Positions 31,848 to 42,218 of a stretch of 64,000 nt of DNA are shown in pieces. The DNA comes from JACKIC01 sp964543795 (GTDB lineage: Bacteria; Planctomycetota; UBA1135; UBA2386): assembly GCA_964543795.1 (NCBI GenBank), contig CAZIZN010000011.1, positions 1-64,000 of the forward strand, read 5' to 3'. The first letter of the stretch is position 1; each line of letters begins with the position of its first letter. The notes under the pieces are model-generated. The model did not search any database and was not told where the DNA came from. It was given only the letters and a program-made list of their open reading frames with translations. The position numbers were made by a program, and so were the translations under genes.

Positions 31848-32906
31848 GTGAGGCTCGACGTCCTGCAGCACACCGCCGGCGAGTTGGCGGCGCACGCGAC
31901 CGCCCGCTTCGGCACGGCGAAGGGTGCTGGCGCGAGCCGCGCGATCCACCGGCAGGCCGTGCGCGAGGCCCGCTTCGAGCCTGCCCTGCACGGCCTCGGC
32001 CCCCGCGCCGCCGCCGTCTGGCGCGAGCTGGTTGCGCTCGACCTGCCGACGGTCGTGCACGAGACCCGCGAGGCCGTCCAGGACGCAGCGGTCACCAAGC
32101 GCCTGCTGCTCTTGCGGGACGGCGAGACGGTCGAGAGCGTGCACCTGCCCATGGGCCGGGACCGCACGAGCCTCTGCGTGTCGACCCAGGCGGGTTGCGC
32201 GCGCGCCTGCACCTTCTGCGAGACCGGTCGTCGAGGTCTCGCGCGCAACCTCACGGCCGGCGAGATCGTCGGCCAGGTGACCCTGCAGCACCGGCTGCGG
32301 CGGCCGGACACGATCGTGTTCCAGGGCATGGGCGAGCCGCTCGACAATCGGGACCAGCTGCTGCAGGCGCTGGCGGTCCTCGCCGACCCGGTCGGCCTCG
32401 CCTATGCGCACGACCGCCTGACGGTGTGCACGGTCGGCCACGTGCCGGGCATCCGCGCGCTGCGGGCGCTGGGATGGAAGCGGCTCAACCTCGCGCTGAG
32501 CCTGCACGCGGCGGACGACCGCCAGCGCGCCTTGCTCATGCCGCGCTCGGTGCGCGACCCGCTCGCCGCGATCCAGCGGGCGTTGATCGACTACCGCCAG
32601 CGGTCGAACCTGGCACTCGGCGTGCACTGGTGCCTGTTGCCGGGCATCAACGACAGCGCGGCCGACGCCGCGCGCATCGCGGCCTTCTGCGCGCCGCTCG
32701 GCCGCTGCCTCGTGCACGTGATCCCCTACAACCCCGGCTCGGCCCCGATCGCGACCGCCCCCACCGAGACCGAGGTCGCCGCATTCGTCGCGCGGCTGCG
32801 AGCGCACGGGCTCGCCGTGCGCCGCCGCGTCACCAAGGGCCGCAGCGTGATGGCCGGTTGCGGCCAGCTCGGCGCCGCTCGGGGCTCGACCGCTACTGCT
32901 TCTTGA
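31848..32906 (+). CDS. RlmN/Cfr-family radical SAM RNA methyltransferase
   Basis: 352 residues. Cluster motif C117-x3-C121-x2-C124 (CARACTFC), GMGEPLDN and two family-specific catalytic Cys: C110 (seven residues before the cluster) and C338 in MAGCGQL. With both present it should methylate C2 or C8 of adenosine in 23S rRNA (and tRNA for RlmN) via a methyl-Cys intermediate. RlmN is the default; Cfr activity cannot be excluded. GTG 31848 follows a TAGACT box by 6 nt. Its stop overlaps the convergent FKBP gene by 14 bp. Confidence 0.9.
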   Translation: MRLDVLQHTAGELAAHATARFGTAKGAGASRAIHRQAVREARFEPALHGLGPRAAAVWRELVALDLPTVVHETREAVQDAAVTKRLLLLRDGETVESVHLPMGRDRTSLCVSTQAGCARACTFCETGRRGLARNLTAGEIVGQVTLQHRLRRPDTIVFQGMGEPLDNRDQLLQALAVLADPVGLAYAHDRLTVCTVGHVPGIRALRALGWKRLNLALSLHAADDRQRALLMPRSVRDPLAAIQRALIDYRQRSNLALGVHWCLLPGINDSAADAARIAAFCAPLGRCLVHVIPYNPGSAPIATAPTETEVAAFVARLRAHGLAVRRRVTKGRSVMAGCGQLGAARGSTATAS

Positions 32907-34038
32907 CCTCGATCAGCTCGACGAGGAACACCAGGGTCGCATTCGCCGGGATGGTGCCCGAACCGCGCGCTCCGTAGGCGAGTTCGGCCGGGATCGTGAA
33001 CAGGTACTTGCCGCCCGTCTGCATGAGCTGCAGGCCTTCGGTCCAGCCCTTGATGACCTGCTGCAGACCGAACTGCATCGGCTCGCCGCGCGCATGCGAA
33101 CTGTCGAACAGCTTGCCGTTGTCGAGCAGCCAGCCCGTGTAGTGCGCCACGACGCTGTCGGCGGCTTCCGGCGAGGCGCCGGTGCCCTGCTCGATCACCT
33201 CGTAGACGAGGCCGCTGGCGGTGGTCTTCAGCTTGTCCGGATCGCACTTGCGGAACTTCGGCACGTCGCTCACGCGCAGCAGTTCGAGCTCCCAGACGGT
33301 GTTCTCGCGCGGGTTCGGGAAGAGCTTCTGGTCGATCTCGGCGCGCAGGATGGCGCCGATCTCGAGTTCGGCGGCGAGTTCGCCGAGCCACGGGTAGGGC
33401 AGCGACTCCATCGTGCCGGCGATGCGGTAGTTGTTGTTCTTCTCGGTGCAGTCGAGCAGCTCGCCCGTCGTGCGCCACAGCGCGTAGCGCATCGACAGGC
33501 CCTGGCCGGCACCGATCTTCGTGCCGTTGCCCTTCTGCACGATCTCGAACACGATGCCGCTCGCGGTCTTCTTCTGGTTCTCCACCACCGCGGGGCGCAG
33601 CTTCGGCAGCCGCGTCACCTTCAGCAACTGCACGTCGAAGACGAGCGTGGCGTTCGGCGGGATGCGGCCCGGCCGGCCCGCCGCACCGTAGGCGAGGTCG
33701 CCCGGGATCACGAACTTGTAGCGGGCGCCCGGCGTCATCAGCTGCAGCCCCTCGGTCCAGCCCTTGATCACGCCGTTGGCCGCGAAGGTCGCCGGCGCAC
33801 CGCGGTCGCGCGAGCTGTCGAACTTGGTGCCGTCGGTGAGCCAGCCCGTGTAGTGCACCTCGCAGAGGTCCTCGGGACCGGGCCCCGGTTCGTCGCGACC
33901 CGCCTCGAGCACGCCGTATTCGAGGCCGGAGGCGGTCTTCTTCATCTCCTTGCATTCGGGGATGCCGCCCTGCGCGGCGGGATCCTGGGCGCAGGCGAAC
34001 GAAACGAGCAGGAACGGCAGCAGAAGGGTGGCTCTCAT
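32893..34038 (-). CDS. exported peptidyl-prolyl isomerase with three FKBP domains
   Basis: 381 residues. A signal peptide (1-18, ending FACAQ) precedes FKBP domain 1 (about 34-140; VHYTGWLTDGTKFDSS, VIKGWTEGLQLM, AYGAAG), a degenerate domain 2 (155-257; RYALWRTTGELLDC, lacks the GW and AYG core) and an intact domain 3 (272-378; AHYTGWLLDNGKLFDSS, VIKGWTEGLQLM, AYGARGSG). Domains 1 and 3 should be active prolyl isomerases; domain 2 is likely structural. It works in the periplasm, or on the membrane if Cys16 is lipidated. It is downstream of the ATP synthase operon, but has its own TAGACT box at 34067-34072. Confidence 0.9.
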   Translation of the reverse strand: MRATLLLPFLLVSFACAQDPAAQGGIPECKEMKKTASGLEYGVLEAGRDEPGPGPEDLCEVHYTGWLTDGTKFDSSRDRGAPATFAANGVIKGWTEGLQLMTPGARYKFVIPGDLAYGAAGRPGRIPPNATLVFDVQLLKVTRLPKLRPAVVENQKKTASGIVFEIVQKGNGTKIGAGQGLSMRYALWRTTGELLDCTEKNNNYRIAGTMESLPYPWLGELAAELEIGAILRAEIDQKLFPNPRENTVWELELLRVSDVPKFRKCDPDKLKTTASGLVYEVIEQGTGASPEAADSVVAHYTGWLLDNGKLFDSSHARGEPMQFGLQQVIKGWTEGLQLMQTGGKYLFTIPAELAYGARGSGTIPANATLVFLVELIEVKKQ

Positions 34039-34066
34039 GGGGTCGTGGCCCGAAACGGGCGCAGAG

Positions 34067-34072
34067 AGTCTA
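34067..34072 (-). promoter_or_regulatory. -10 box TAGACT of the FKBP gene
   Basis: Reads TAGACT on the minus strand, 28 nt before the start codon. No convincing -35 at the expected distance, so it is supported mainly by matching the box seen at several other genes here. Confidence 0.3.
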
Positions 34073-34119
34073 GCGACCGACCGCGCCGGCGAAACGCCGG
34101 CTTCGTCCTTCCTGGGATC

Positions 34120-34551
34120 TCAGCCCATCGTGCCGCTGCCGGTGTTGCGGCGGGCCAGCATCTCGCGCGCCAGCGCCTTGCGGAGCGAGGCCTCGGCCTT
34201 GATGAACTCCTCGCTGAGGCGGTCGAGGCCGGACAGCTTCTCCCGCGCCTTCGCTTCGGCGGCCTTCACCTTCTCGAGGTCGATCTCGTGCGCGAACTCG
34301 CCGGCCTCGCAGACCAGGGTCAACACGTTGTTCTGCACCTGCGCGTAGCCGTCGCTGGCGAACAGCTCCTGTCGCGTGCCGTCGAGTTCGGTGATCACCA
34401 CCGTGCCGGCGTGCGCGATCGCGGTCATCAGCGGCGCATGGTGCGGCAGGATGCCGTAGCTGCCGTCGATGCCCTGGAATCGCACCCCGGCGACCTTGCG
34501 GTCGACGATCGTGCGGTCGGGAGTGACGATGCGCAGGTGGAGTTCGGCCAT
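34120..34551 (-). CDS. atpC: F-type ATP synthase epsilon subunit
   Basis: 143 residues. The N-terminal beta sandwich (LHLRIVTPDRTIVD, GSYGILPHHAPLMTAI) and C-terminal helical hairpin are typical. Part of the F1 central stalk; couples rotation to catalysis and can inhibit ATP hydrolysis. Last gene of the atp operon. ATG 34551 has CGGAAA upstream; a GTG six codons earlier would also be in frame but adds an unusual extension. Confidence 0.96.
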   Translation of the reverse strand: MAELHLRIVTPDRTIVDRKVAGVRFQGIDGSYGILPHHAPLMTAIAHAGTVVITELDGTRQELFASDGYAQVQNNVLTLVCEAGEFAHEIDLEKVKAAEAKAREKLSGLDRLSEEFIKAEASLRKALAREMLARRNTGSGTMG

Positions 34552-34579
34552 GGCGGTTTCCGGGGTCACGCGTCCGGGG

Positions 34580-36043
34580 TCACTTGCCGCCGCGGGCGAC
34601 GGCCTCTTCGATCGAGCCGACCATGTAGAAGGCCGACTCCGGCAGCGTGTCGTGCTTGCCTTCGAGGATCTCCTTGAAGGAACGCACGGTGTCCTCGCGC
34701 TTGACGAACTTGCCCGGCGTGCCCGTGAACGCCTCGGCGACGAAGAACGGCTGCGACAGGAAGCGCTGGATGCGGCGCGCGCGCGCGACGACGAGCTTGT
34801 CCTCCTCGCTGAGCTCCTCGACGCCGAGGATCGCGATGATGTCGCGCAGGTCCTGGTAGCGCTGCAGCGTGCGCTGCACCTCGCGCGCGACCTTGTAGTG
34901 TTCCTCGCCGACCACGTTCGGGCTCAGCATCTTCGACGTCGACTTCAGCGGGTCGACCGCCGGGTAGATGCCGAGTTCGGCGATCTGGCGCTCGAGGATG
35001 ATCGTGCTGTCGAGGTGCGCGAACGTCGCCACGGGAGCCGGGTCGGTGATGTCGTCAGCAGGCACGTAGACGGCTTGCATCGACGTGACCGAGCCCTTCT
35101 TGGTCGAGGTGATGCGCTCCTGGAGCGCGCCCATCTCGGACGCCATGGTCGGCTGGTAGCCCACCGCGCTCGGCAGGCGGCCGAGCAGTGCGGACACCTC
35201 CGAACCGGCCTGCACGAACCGGAACACGTTGTCGACGAACAGGAGCACGTCCTTGCCTTCCTGGTCGCGGAAGTACTCCGCCATCGTCAGCCCGGTCAGC
35301 GCCACGCGCAGGCGCGCGCCCGGCGGCTCGTTCATCTGGCCGAACACGAGCACCGCGTTGTCGAGCACCGAGGCCTTCTGGCCCTTGGCGTCGGTGTACT
35401 CGGCCTCGGCCATCTCGAGCCACAGGTCGTTGCCCTCGCGCGTTCGCTCGCCGACGCCGCAGAACACCGAGAAGCCGCCCTTCTCCACCGCGGTGATGCG
35501 GATCAGCTCCTGGATCAGCACGGTCTTGCCGACACCGGCGCCGCCGAACAGGCCGATCTTGCCGCCCTTCGCGAACGGGCAGAGCAGGTCGACGACCTTG
35601 ATGCCGGTCTCGAACACCTCGCTGATCGCCTGCTGCTCGTCGAACGTCGGCGCGGCGCGATGGATCGGCAGGGTTCCCGCGGCGGCGACCGGCGGCATCG
35701 GCTCGCCGGTGCGCGGGTGCGCGACGCCGACTTCGAGAGCGCGGCCGAGCACGTCGAACAGGCGGCCGCGCGTGGCCCCGCCCACCGGCACCGAGATCGG
35801 CGCGCCGGTGTCGGCGGCGGGCATGCCGCGCGACATGCCGTCGGTCGACGACATCGCGACGCAGCGCGCCACCGAGTTGCCGAGCTGCTGCGCCACCTCG
35901 AGCACCAGGTCGATGCCGCGCGCCTTGTCGACGACGGTGATCGCGTTGTAGAGGTTGGGCATGTGGCCCTCGGGGAACTGCACGTCCACCACGGGGCCGA
36001 ACACCTGCAGGATCTTTCCTTCTGTCTGTGTGGCGGTCGTCAC
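34580..36043 (-). CDS. atpD: F-type ATP synthase beta subunit
   Basis: 487 residues with the P-loop GGAGVGKT, catalytic GERTREGNDL (Glu) and DELSEED-like loop (EELSEEDKL, where E. coli has DELSEEDK). Carries the catalytic sites of F1. Start is GTG at 36043, supported by GAGGAA 8 nt upstream; the frame continues further up, but only with Pro/Arg-rich codons. Downstream of atpG by 86 nt. Confidence 0.98.
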   Translation of the reverse strand: MTTATQTEGKILQVFGPVVDVQFPEGHMPNLYNAITVVDKARGIDLVLEVAQQLGNSVARCVAMSSTDGMSRGMPAADTGAPISVPVGGATRGRLFDVLGRALEVGVAHPRTGEPMPPVAAAGTLPIHRAAPTFDEQQAISEVFETGIKVVDLLCPFAKGGKIGLFGGAGVGKTVLIQELIRITAVEKGGFSVFCGVGERTREGNDLWLEMAEAEYTDAKGQKASVLDNAVLVFGQMNEPPGARLRVALTGLTMAEYFRDQEGKDVLLFVDNVFRFVQAGSEVSALLGRLPSAVGYQPTMASEMGALQERITSTKKGSVTSMQAVYVPADDITDPAPVATFAHLDSTIILERQIAELGIYPAVDPLKSTSKMLSPNVVGEEHYKVAREVQRTLQRYQDLRDIIAILGVEELSEEDKLVVARARRIQRFLSQPFFVAEAFTGTPGKFVKREDTVRSFKEILEGKHDTLPESAFYMVGSIEEAVARGGK

Positions 36044-36129
36044 GTCTGTATTCCTCGGATTCGTATTCGGCGTGTTCTCGGGTCGTCCGCGGCGGTCAGC
36101 GCGCGGCACGGGTCGGCCGGCGGCTCACG

Positions 36130-37041
36130 TCAGCTGACGGCACTGGCGCCGCCGACGATGTCGAGCAGCTCCTTGGTGATGTTCTCCTGGCGCGCGCGGT
36201 TGTAGACCTTCTTCAGGCTCTTGTTCATGCGCACGGCCGCGTCGGTGGCGCTCTTCATCGCCATGCGGCGGCTGGCGTGCTCGCTGGCGAGGCCCTGCAG
36301 CATGGCGTCGAAGACCATGGTCTCGAGGTAGCGCGGGATGAGCGCCTCGAACAGCGCCGCGGCGCCCGGCTCCATCAGGAAGTCGGAGTCCTGCGTCTCG
36401 GCAGCCTTCGCCTGCGCGTCCGCGTTGCTCCTGCCCGTGAGGAAGTCGTGGTTCATGACCGGCAGGAAGCGCTCGTTGGTCGGCTCGAAGCGGATCATCG
36501 AGGCGAAGTGCGAGTAGTAGATGCGCACGTTGTCGACGGTGCCGTCCAGGAAGGCCTCGCCGAGCGCCTGCGCCACCATCTTGGCGGCGCGGAAGTCGAG
36601 CTTGTCGAGCGGCGGCTCGACGAAGAAACGTTCGACGGCGAAACCGCGGCGCGTGAGCCAGGTGTAGCCCTTGCGGCCGTAGCACCAGAACTTGAGCTTG
36701 CGGTCGGGATCCTGCGCACGCGTCTCCTCGCCGAGTTCCTGCAGCGCCTTGAGCAGGTTCGTGTTGTAGGAGCCGCAGAGGCCGCGGTCGCTGGTGATCA
36801 GCAGCACGCCCGTGGTCTTGGGGTAGTCGGTGCGGAACCAGGGCAGTCCCGACTCGGTGCCGACCTTCGCCGCGAGCCGCTCCACCATCTGCCGCAGCTC
36901 CTGCGCGTAGGGGAAGAAGGTCTGCGCCTTGGCCTGCACCTTGCGGAGCTTCATCGACGCGACCATCTCCATCGCGCGCGTGATCTGCGCGATGTTGGCC
37001 ACCGACTTGATGCGGCCGCGGAGTTCCTTGAGGTTTGCCAT
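36130..37041 (-). CDS. atpG: F-type ATP synthase gamma subunit
   Basis: 303 residues. The start ANLKELRGRIKSV, the SDRGLCGSYN core and the closing KVYNRARQENITKELLDIV are the conserved N- and C-terminal helices of the rotating shaft. Central stalk of F1, linking c-ring rotation to the catalytic beta subunits. About 15 residues longer than the E. coli protein, with small inserts in the middle (around 95-115 and 190-210). 50 nt after atpA. Confidence 0.97.
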   Translation of the reverse strand: MANLKELRGRIKSVANIAQITRAMEMVASMKLRKVQAKAQTFFPYAQELRQMVERLAAKVGTESGLPWFRTDYPKTTGVLLITSDRGLCGSYNTNLLKALQELGEETRAQDPDRKLKFWCYGRKGYTWLTRRGFAVERFFVEPPLDKLDFRAAKMVAQALGEAFLDGTVDNVRIYYSHFASMIRFEPTNERFLPVMNHDFLTGRSNADAQAKAAETQDSDFLMEPGAAALFEALIPRYLETMVFDAMLQGLASEHASRRMAMKSATDAAVRMNKSLKKVYNRARQENITKELLDIVGGASAVS

Positions 37042-37091
37042 GGGAGCCTAACGGTGCGGTTGGGGAGGGCGGGCGCGGTGGCCGGTGTCGA

Positions 37092-38633
<1,542 letters not shown>

Positions 38634-38764
38634 GATGGTTCGGTCGGGAAGTTCATCGCCCCGCGCGCGGTGTCGTCACCGCCGCGGGCTCCGGTCCGCG
38701 AGGACCGGCAGGAGGAAGCCAGTGGGTGTTTCGGTGGGGAACGATTCGGTCGGATGGGTCGGCG

Positions 38765-39298
38765 TCAGATCGCCGTCTGCAGGAGCCGCTGCCCGAGCTG
38801 GGCCAGCGCCGCCTGCAGGGATCCGTCGTAGAGAACGTTGCCGACGCGCAGGCGGACGCCGCCGAGGACCTCGGGGCGATGCATCTGCGTCAGCGAGACC
38901 TTCTTGCCGCTGAGCTTCGCGGCCAGCGCACCGAGGGCGTTCATCTCGGCCTCGGCGAGCGCGCGCGGCGTCTCGACCACGCCCTCGACCTCGCCGCGCT
39001 CGTGCATCATGAGCTGGCGCAGTTCGTGGTGCAGGTCGAACAACACGGCGAGGCGGTGGCGGTGTTCGAGCACACCGACGAGGTTGCGCACCAGCGGGTG
39101 CGCGCCCGCCGTGAGCTTGCCCAGCAGCTCGCCGCGCTGCGGCCCGGTCAGGTCCGGGCTCGTGAGCACCGCGCGCGCCGCCGGCGACGCGAGGCACTCG
39201 TGCATCGTCGCGACCTGCGCGGCGACCGCATCGAGGGCGCCGTGCTGCCTGCCGAGCGCCAGCAGTGCTTCGGCGTAGCGCTTGGCGAGCAGACTCAT
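38765..39298 (-). CDS. atpH: F-type ATP synthase delta subunit
   Basis: 177 residues, expected size. It begins LAKRYAEALLALG and ends with the RPEVLGGVRLRVGNVLYDGS strand of OSCP/delta. It fixes F1 to the peripheral stalk. Its ATG overlaps the atpF stop (ATGA, 39295-39298). Confidence 0.96.
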   Translation of the reverse strand: MSLLAKRYAEALLALGRQHGALDAVAAQVATMHECLASPAARAVLTSPDLTGPQRGELLGKLTAGAHPLVRNLVGVLEHRHRLAVLFDLHHELRQLMMHERGEVEGVVETPRALAEAEMNALGALAAKLSGKKVSLTQMHRPEVLGGVRLRVGNVLYDGSLQAALAQLGQRLLQTAI

Positions 39299-39852
39299 CG
39301 CGCCGCACCCGCGGCCGCCACGAACTGCTCGACGAGCCGGCGGTTCTGGGCGTCGTCGACCTTCTGCTGCAGCAGCTGCCCGGTCGCGGCGATCGTGAGG
39401 TTCACGACCTCCTGCCGGATCTCGAGCAGCGCCTGCCGCTTCTCCGCGGCGATCGTCTCGCGCGCCTTCTGCAGCTCGGCCTTGGCCTTCTCGTCGGCGA
39501 TGCGCACCGCTTCGGCCGCCTGCCGCTCGGCGCGCGCCATCGCCTCCTCGACCATGCGCTTGGCGTTCGCCTGGGCCTCGACCAGTTCGGCCTTGGCCTT
39601 CTGCATCTGCGCCTCGGCTTCCTTGCGGGCCACCTCGGCCGCCACGATCGCGTCCTCGACCTTCTTGTCGCGCTCCTCGAGCGCCTTGGTGATCGGTCCG
39701 TAGACGAACTTCCACATCACCGGCAGGGCCAGCAGGAAGGCGAGGATCGTCCAGATCGTGGCGCCCGGAGCGAAGTCGAGGATCGCGTTGAGATCGCGGT
39801 CCCCGCCCTCGGCGAGCGTGGAGACGACGGAAGCGGTCGAGGCGAGGATCAA
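39295..39852 (-). CDS. atpF: F-type ATP synthase b subunit
   Basis: 185 residues: one transmembrane helix near residues 28-48 (IWTILAFLLALPVMW), then a long charged Lys/Glu/Ala-rich coiled coil. Peripheral stalk of the F0 sector. No second b-prime gene is seen, so the stalk is probably a homodimer. The first ~20 residues before the helix are longer than in E. coli. Confidence 0.96.
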   Translation of the reverse strand: MILASTASVVSTLAEGGDRDLNAILDFAPGATIWTILAFLLALPVMWKFVYGPITKALEERDKKVEDAIVAAEVARKEAEAQMQKAKAELVEAQANAKRMVEEAMARAERQAAEAVRIADEKAKAELQKARETIAAEKRQALLEIRQEVVNLTIAATGQLLQQKVDDAQNRRLVEQFVAAAGAAR

Positions 39853-39953
39853 GCGTGAGCCCTCACGAAGAAGGAACGTGGTGCGGCGACGGACAGGGGA
39901 CAGGCTGTGGCCGCGATCGGCGCACAGCGCGGCGGATGGCGCGGATCAGCGGC

Positions 39954-40202
39954 TCACTTCAGCGCGAGCAGCAGGCCGATGACCGCCGCGAACAGGGCGA
40001 CGCCTTCGACGAACGCCGAGAGCAGCAGCGCGTTGCCCTTGATGGCGTCCGCGGCCTCGGGCTGACGGGCGATGCCCTCGCCGGCCGAGCCACCGATGCG
40101 GCCGATGCCGAAGCCGGCGCCGAGAGCGGCGAGGCCAGCAGCGATGCCGGCGCCGATGCCGGGGCCGAGGTTCGAAACAGTCTCCTGAAGCAGAGCGAGC
40201 AT
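39954..40202 (-). CDS. atpE: F-type ATP synthase c subunit
   Basis: 82 residues, two transmembrane helices joined by the RQPEA loop. The ion-binding Glu is in SAFVEGVALF; the following residue is Gly, not the Ser/Thr of sodium-binding rings, and I see no matching Gln on helix 1. So it should be a proton ring. Glycine-repeat helix 1 (GAGIAAGLAALGAGFG) sets the ring packing. Confidence 0.97.
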   Translation of the reverse strand: MLALLQETVSNLGPGIGAGIAAGLAALGAGFGIGRIGGSAGEGIARQPEAADAIKGNALLLSAFVEGVALFAAVIGLLLALK

Positions 40203-40262
40203 GGGGTTCTCCGTGACTAGCTGGGAATGGTTTGGGGGAAGATGCGACCGGGGATGCGCGGA

Positions 40263-41300
40263 TCAGTGATCCTGGTGCATCGCCTGGTAGAGGAAGTTGA
40301 TGCTCAGGAACGTGAAGATGTAGGCCTGCAGCAGCGTGACGAACGCCTCGATCACGTAGATGAAGATCGCCATGCCCGTGCACGGCAACGCCGTGAGGTA
40401 GCTGGTGATCGCACCGCCCTGCAGCTTGGTGAAGAGGAAGATCAGGCCGATCGCCGAACCGATCACGAGGTGGCCGGCGAGCATGTTCGCGAACAGACGC
40501 ACGGTGAGCGCGAACGGCTTGACGAGCAGCCCGATGAGTTCGATCACGAACAGCATCGGCAGCAGCGGCATCGGCACGCCGTGCGGGATCAGACCCTTCC
40601 AGAAGCCGACCACGCCGTTCTTCTTCATGCCGAAGAACAGCATCATCGACAGCGTGATCAGGGCGAACGCGACGGTCACGTAGGGCGTGCCGGTCGCCGT
40701 GTAGATCGAGAAGTGCACGGGCATGCCGTCGCCGAAGCTCGGGATGAGGCCCAGCACGTTCTGGAACGCGATGAAGAAGAACAGGAACAGGAAGAACGGC
40801 ACGAAGGGCCGCCCCTCCTCCTTGCCCATGACGCTGTAGACCATCTCGTCGCGGATCCAGAGGCAGAAGCCTCGCATCACGCGCACGAGCCAGCCGTTCG
40901 ACGAACGGCCGAAGCTGCCGACCACCGGCAGGAAGATCACGAGCATCAGGCCGAGCGAGATCCACTGCCACGGCTGCACGTTCCAGACCTGGAACAGCTC
41001 GTTGACGGAGTCGTCGGGCGAGATCTTCGGCTTCCAGATCGGATAGGGAACGCTGTGCGCGAACTGCTTCTTGAAGAAGTCCGCGTTGTCCATCTCCAAG
41101 GTCGACTTCGCCGCGGCCTGTTCGCCGTGCTGGCCGGCGGCTCGCTCGACGGCAGCGCCCGCGGGCGGCTCGCCGCCGCCTTGCGCGCGCCCGACGAGCG
41201 GCAGCGCCGCGACGGCAACGAGCAGCAGCAGGCAACGGAAGACCAGCATCGCGGTCGCCAGCATCGCGGTCGGTAGCTTCGCCTTCGGGAGCACGTGCAT
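40263..41300 (-). CDS. atpB: F-type ATP synthase a subunit
   Basis: 345 residues, about 75 longer than E. coli. The extra part is an N-terminal hydrophobic segment ending LPLVGRAQ (like a cleavable signal), then a ~45-residue hydrophilic stretch. The core helices follow, with the essential Arg in PFALTVRLFANMLAGH. It forms the proton half-channels against the c-ring. ATG 41300 chosen; a GTG two codons earlier overlaps the upstream stop as GTGA and is possible. Confidence 0.95.
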   Translation of the reverse strand: MHVLPKAKLPTAMLATAMLVFRCLLLLVAVAALPLVGRAQGGGEPPAGAAVERAAGQHGEQAAAKSTLEMDNADFFKKQFAHSVPYPIWKPKISPDDSVNELFQVWNVQPWQWISLGLMLVIFLPVVGSFGRSSNGWLVRVMRGFCLWIRDEMVYSVMGKEEGRPFVPFFLFLFFFIAFQNVLGLIPSFGDGMPVHFSIYTATGTPYVTVAFALITLSMMLFFGMKKNGVVGFWKGLIPHGVPMPLLPMLFVIELIGLLVKPFALTVRLFANMLAGHLVIGSAIGLIFLFTKLQGGAITSYLTALPCTGMAIFIYVIEAFVTLLQAYIFTFLSINFLYQAMHQDH

Positions 41301-41302
41301 GG

Positions 41303-41776
41303 TCACGGAGATAGGGTGGAGTTCGCTGCTGCCGGGCGCGCGAGCCCGCGCACCAGGCAACCGGTGAGCGTCAGCTGCGCCAGCAGCGACGCACCCGCGA
41401 AGGCCACCGCAAAGGCGGCCATATGCGGGAATTTCAGACCGCCCGCGCGCATCAGCAGCACGACGAGCGCCAGCACGGCGAGCTTGGCGGCGAAGCCGAC
41501 GCCGAGCAGGCTCTGCAGCCGCATCGCCTGCATGCGGGCGTCGTCGCCGAGCGCGGCGGTGGCGCGGCGATCGAACACGCGGCGGTGCGCGAACAACGCC
41601 CCGGCCGCGGTCGCCACGGCGAGCACCGCCCCGAGCGCGACGAACGGCAGTCGCTCGGCGTCCACCGCGCCGGCCAACCATGCCCCGCCGAAGCCGGCCC
41701 CGACCGCGAGCACGGTCGCGGCGAGCGCTCGGCCCAACGCAGGCTGGGCGGACACGGGAGCGAGAGGCGGGGTCAC
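41303..41776 (-). CDS. ATP synthase subunit I-like membrane protein
   Basis: 157 residues with four hydrophobic helices (about 15-35, 45-63, 88-110, 120-145). Position between atpZ and atpB, size and topology match AtpI-type assembly/cation proteins, which help build the c-ring; sequence alone is weak for the family. Start is a GTG. 37 nt after the atpZ stop, and its stop overlaps a possible atpB GTG. Confidence 0.75.
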   Translation of the reverse strand: MTPPLAPVSAQPALGRALAATVLAVGAGFGGAWLAGAVDAERLPFVALGAVLAVATAAGALFAHRRVFDRRATAALGDDARMQAMRLQSLLGVGFAAKLAVLALVVLLMRAGGLKFPHMAAFAVAFAGASLLAQLTLTGCLVRGLARPAAANSTLSP

Positions 41777-41813
41777 GGAGCGGCGAGAAGAGAGGAGGAC
41801 AGGAGGACGGACG

Positions 41814-42047
41814 CTAGCGACGCGGCTTGCCGAACGGCCACTGTTCCGGTGCGAGCACCCGGATCAGGTGCAGGATGCCGCCGACGATGCCGCAGCCCAC
41901 GCACAGCAGCAGCAACCAGGGACGGGTGCCGAACTGCTCGTCGAGCCACAGACCGCCGAAGGCGAACAGGGCCACGGAGACCGCCAACGTGAGGCCGGCG
42001 CCGAGGGCGCGCGAACTGGCGTTGGGTTTCCTAGGCACCTGATCCAT
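41814..42047 (-). CDS. atpZ: AtpZ/AtpI family protein
   Basis: 77 residues with two helices (about 16-34, 43-62) and the family phrase GGLWLDEQFGTRPW followed by GCGIVGGILHLIR. Small AtpZ proteins sit with AtpI in ATP synthase operons and are proposed to help cation supply or assembly. First gene of the operon. A TATGGT box (42095-42100) lies 48 nt before the ATG. Confidence 0.88.
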   Translation of the reverse strand: MDQVPRKPNASSRALGAGLTLAVSVALFAFGGLWLDEQFGTRPWLLLLCVGCGIVGGILHLIRVLAPEQWPFGKPRR

Positions 42048-42094
42048 GCGCAGCCGATCCGAACCGCAGGGAACGAGGCCGATCTGGGGCGGGA

Positions 42095-42100
42095 ACCATA
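42095..42100 (-). promoter_or_regulatory. -10 box of the atp operon
   Basis: TATGGT on the minus strand, 47 nt before atpZ. The best -35 (CTGGCC at 17 nt) is poor, so this is a modest call. Confidence 0.3.
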
Positions 42101-42218
42101 GCGAACCCACCTCGTCGGGCCAGCGCAGGCTGCCGATTTTTCGGTGCGAAATGCGGGCCGGACTTCCACCACCGTGCGGTCGCCGACGCAGGGTGCGGCG
42201 GGGCCGCGATGGCATCCC

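Noticed and set aside
39954..40202. sodium-type c-ring
   Set aside because: The ion-site Glu is followed by Gly-Val, not Ser/Thr, and the helix-1 Gln is not seen; a proton ring fits better.
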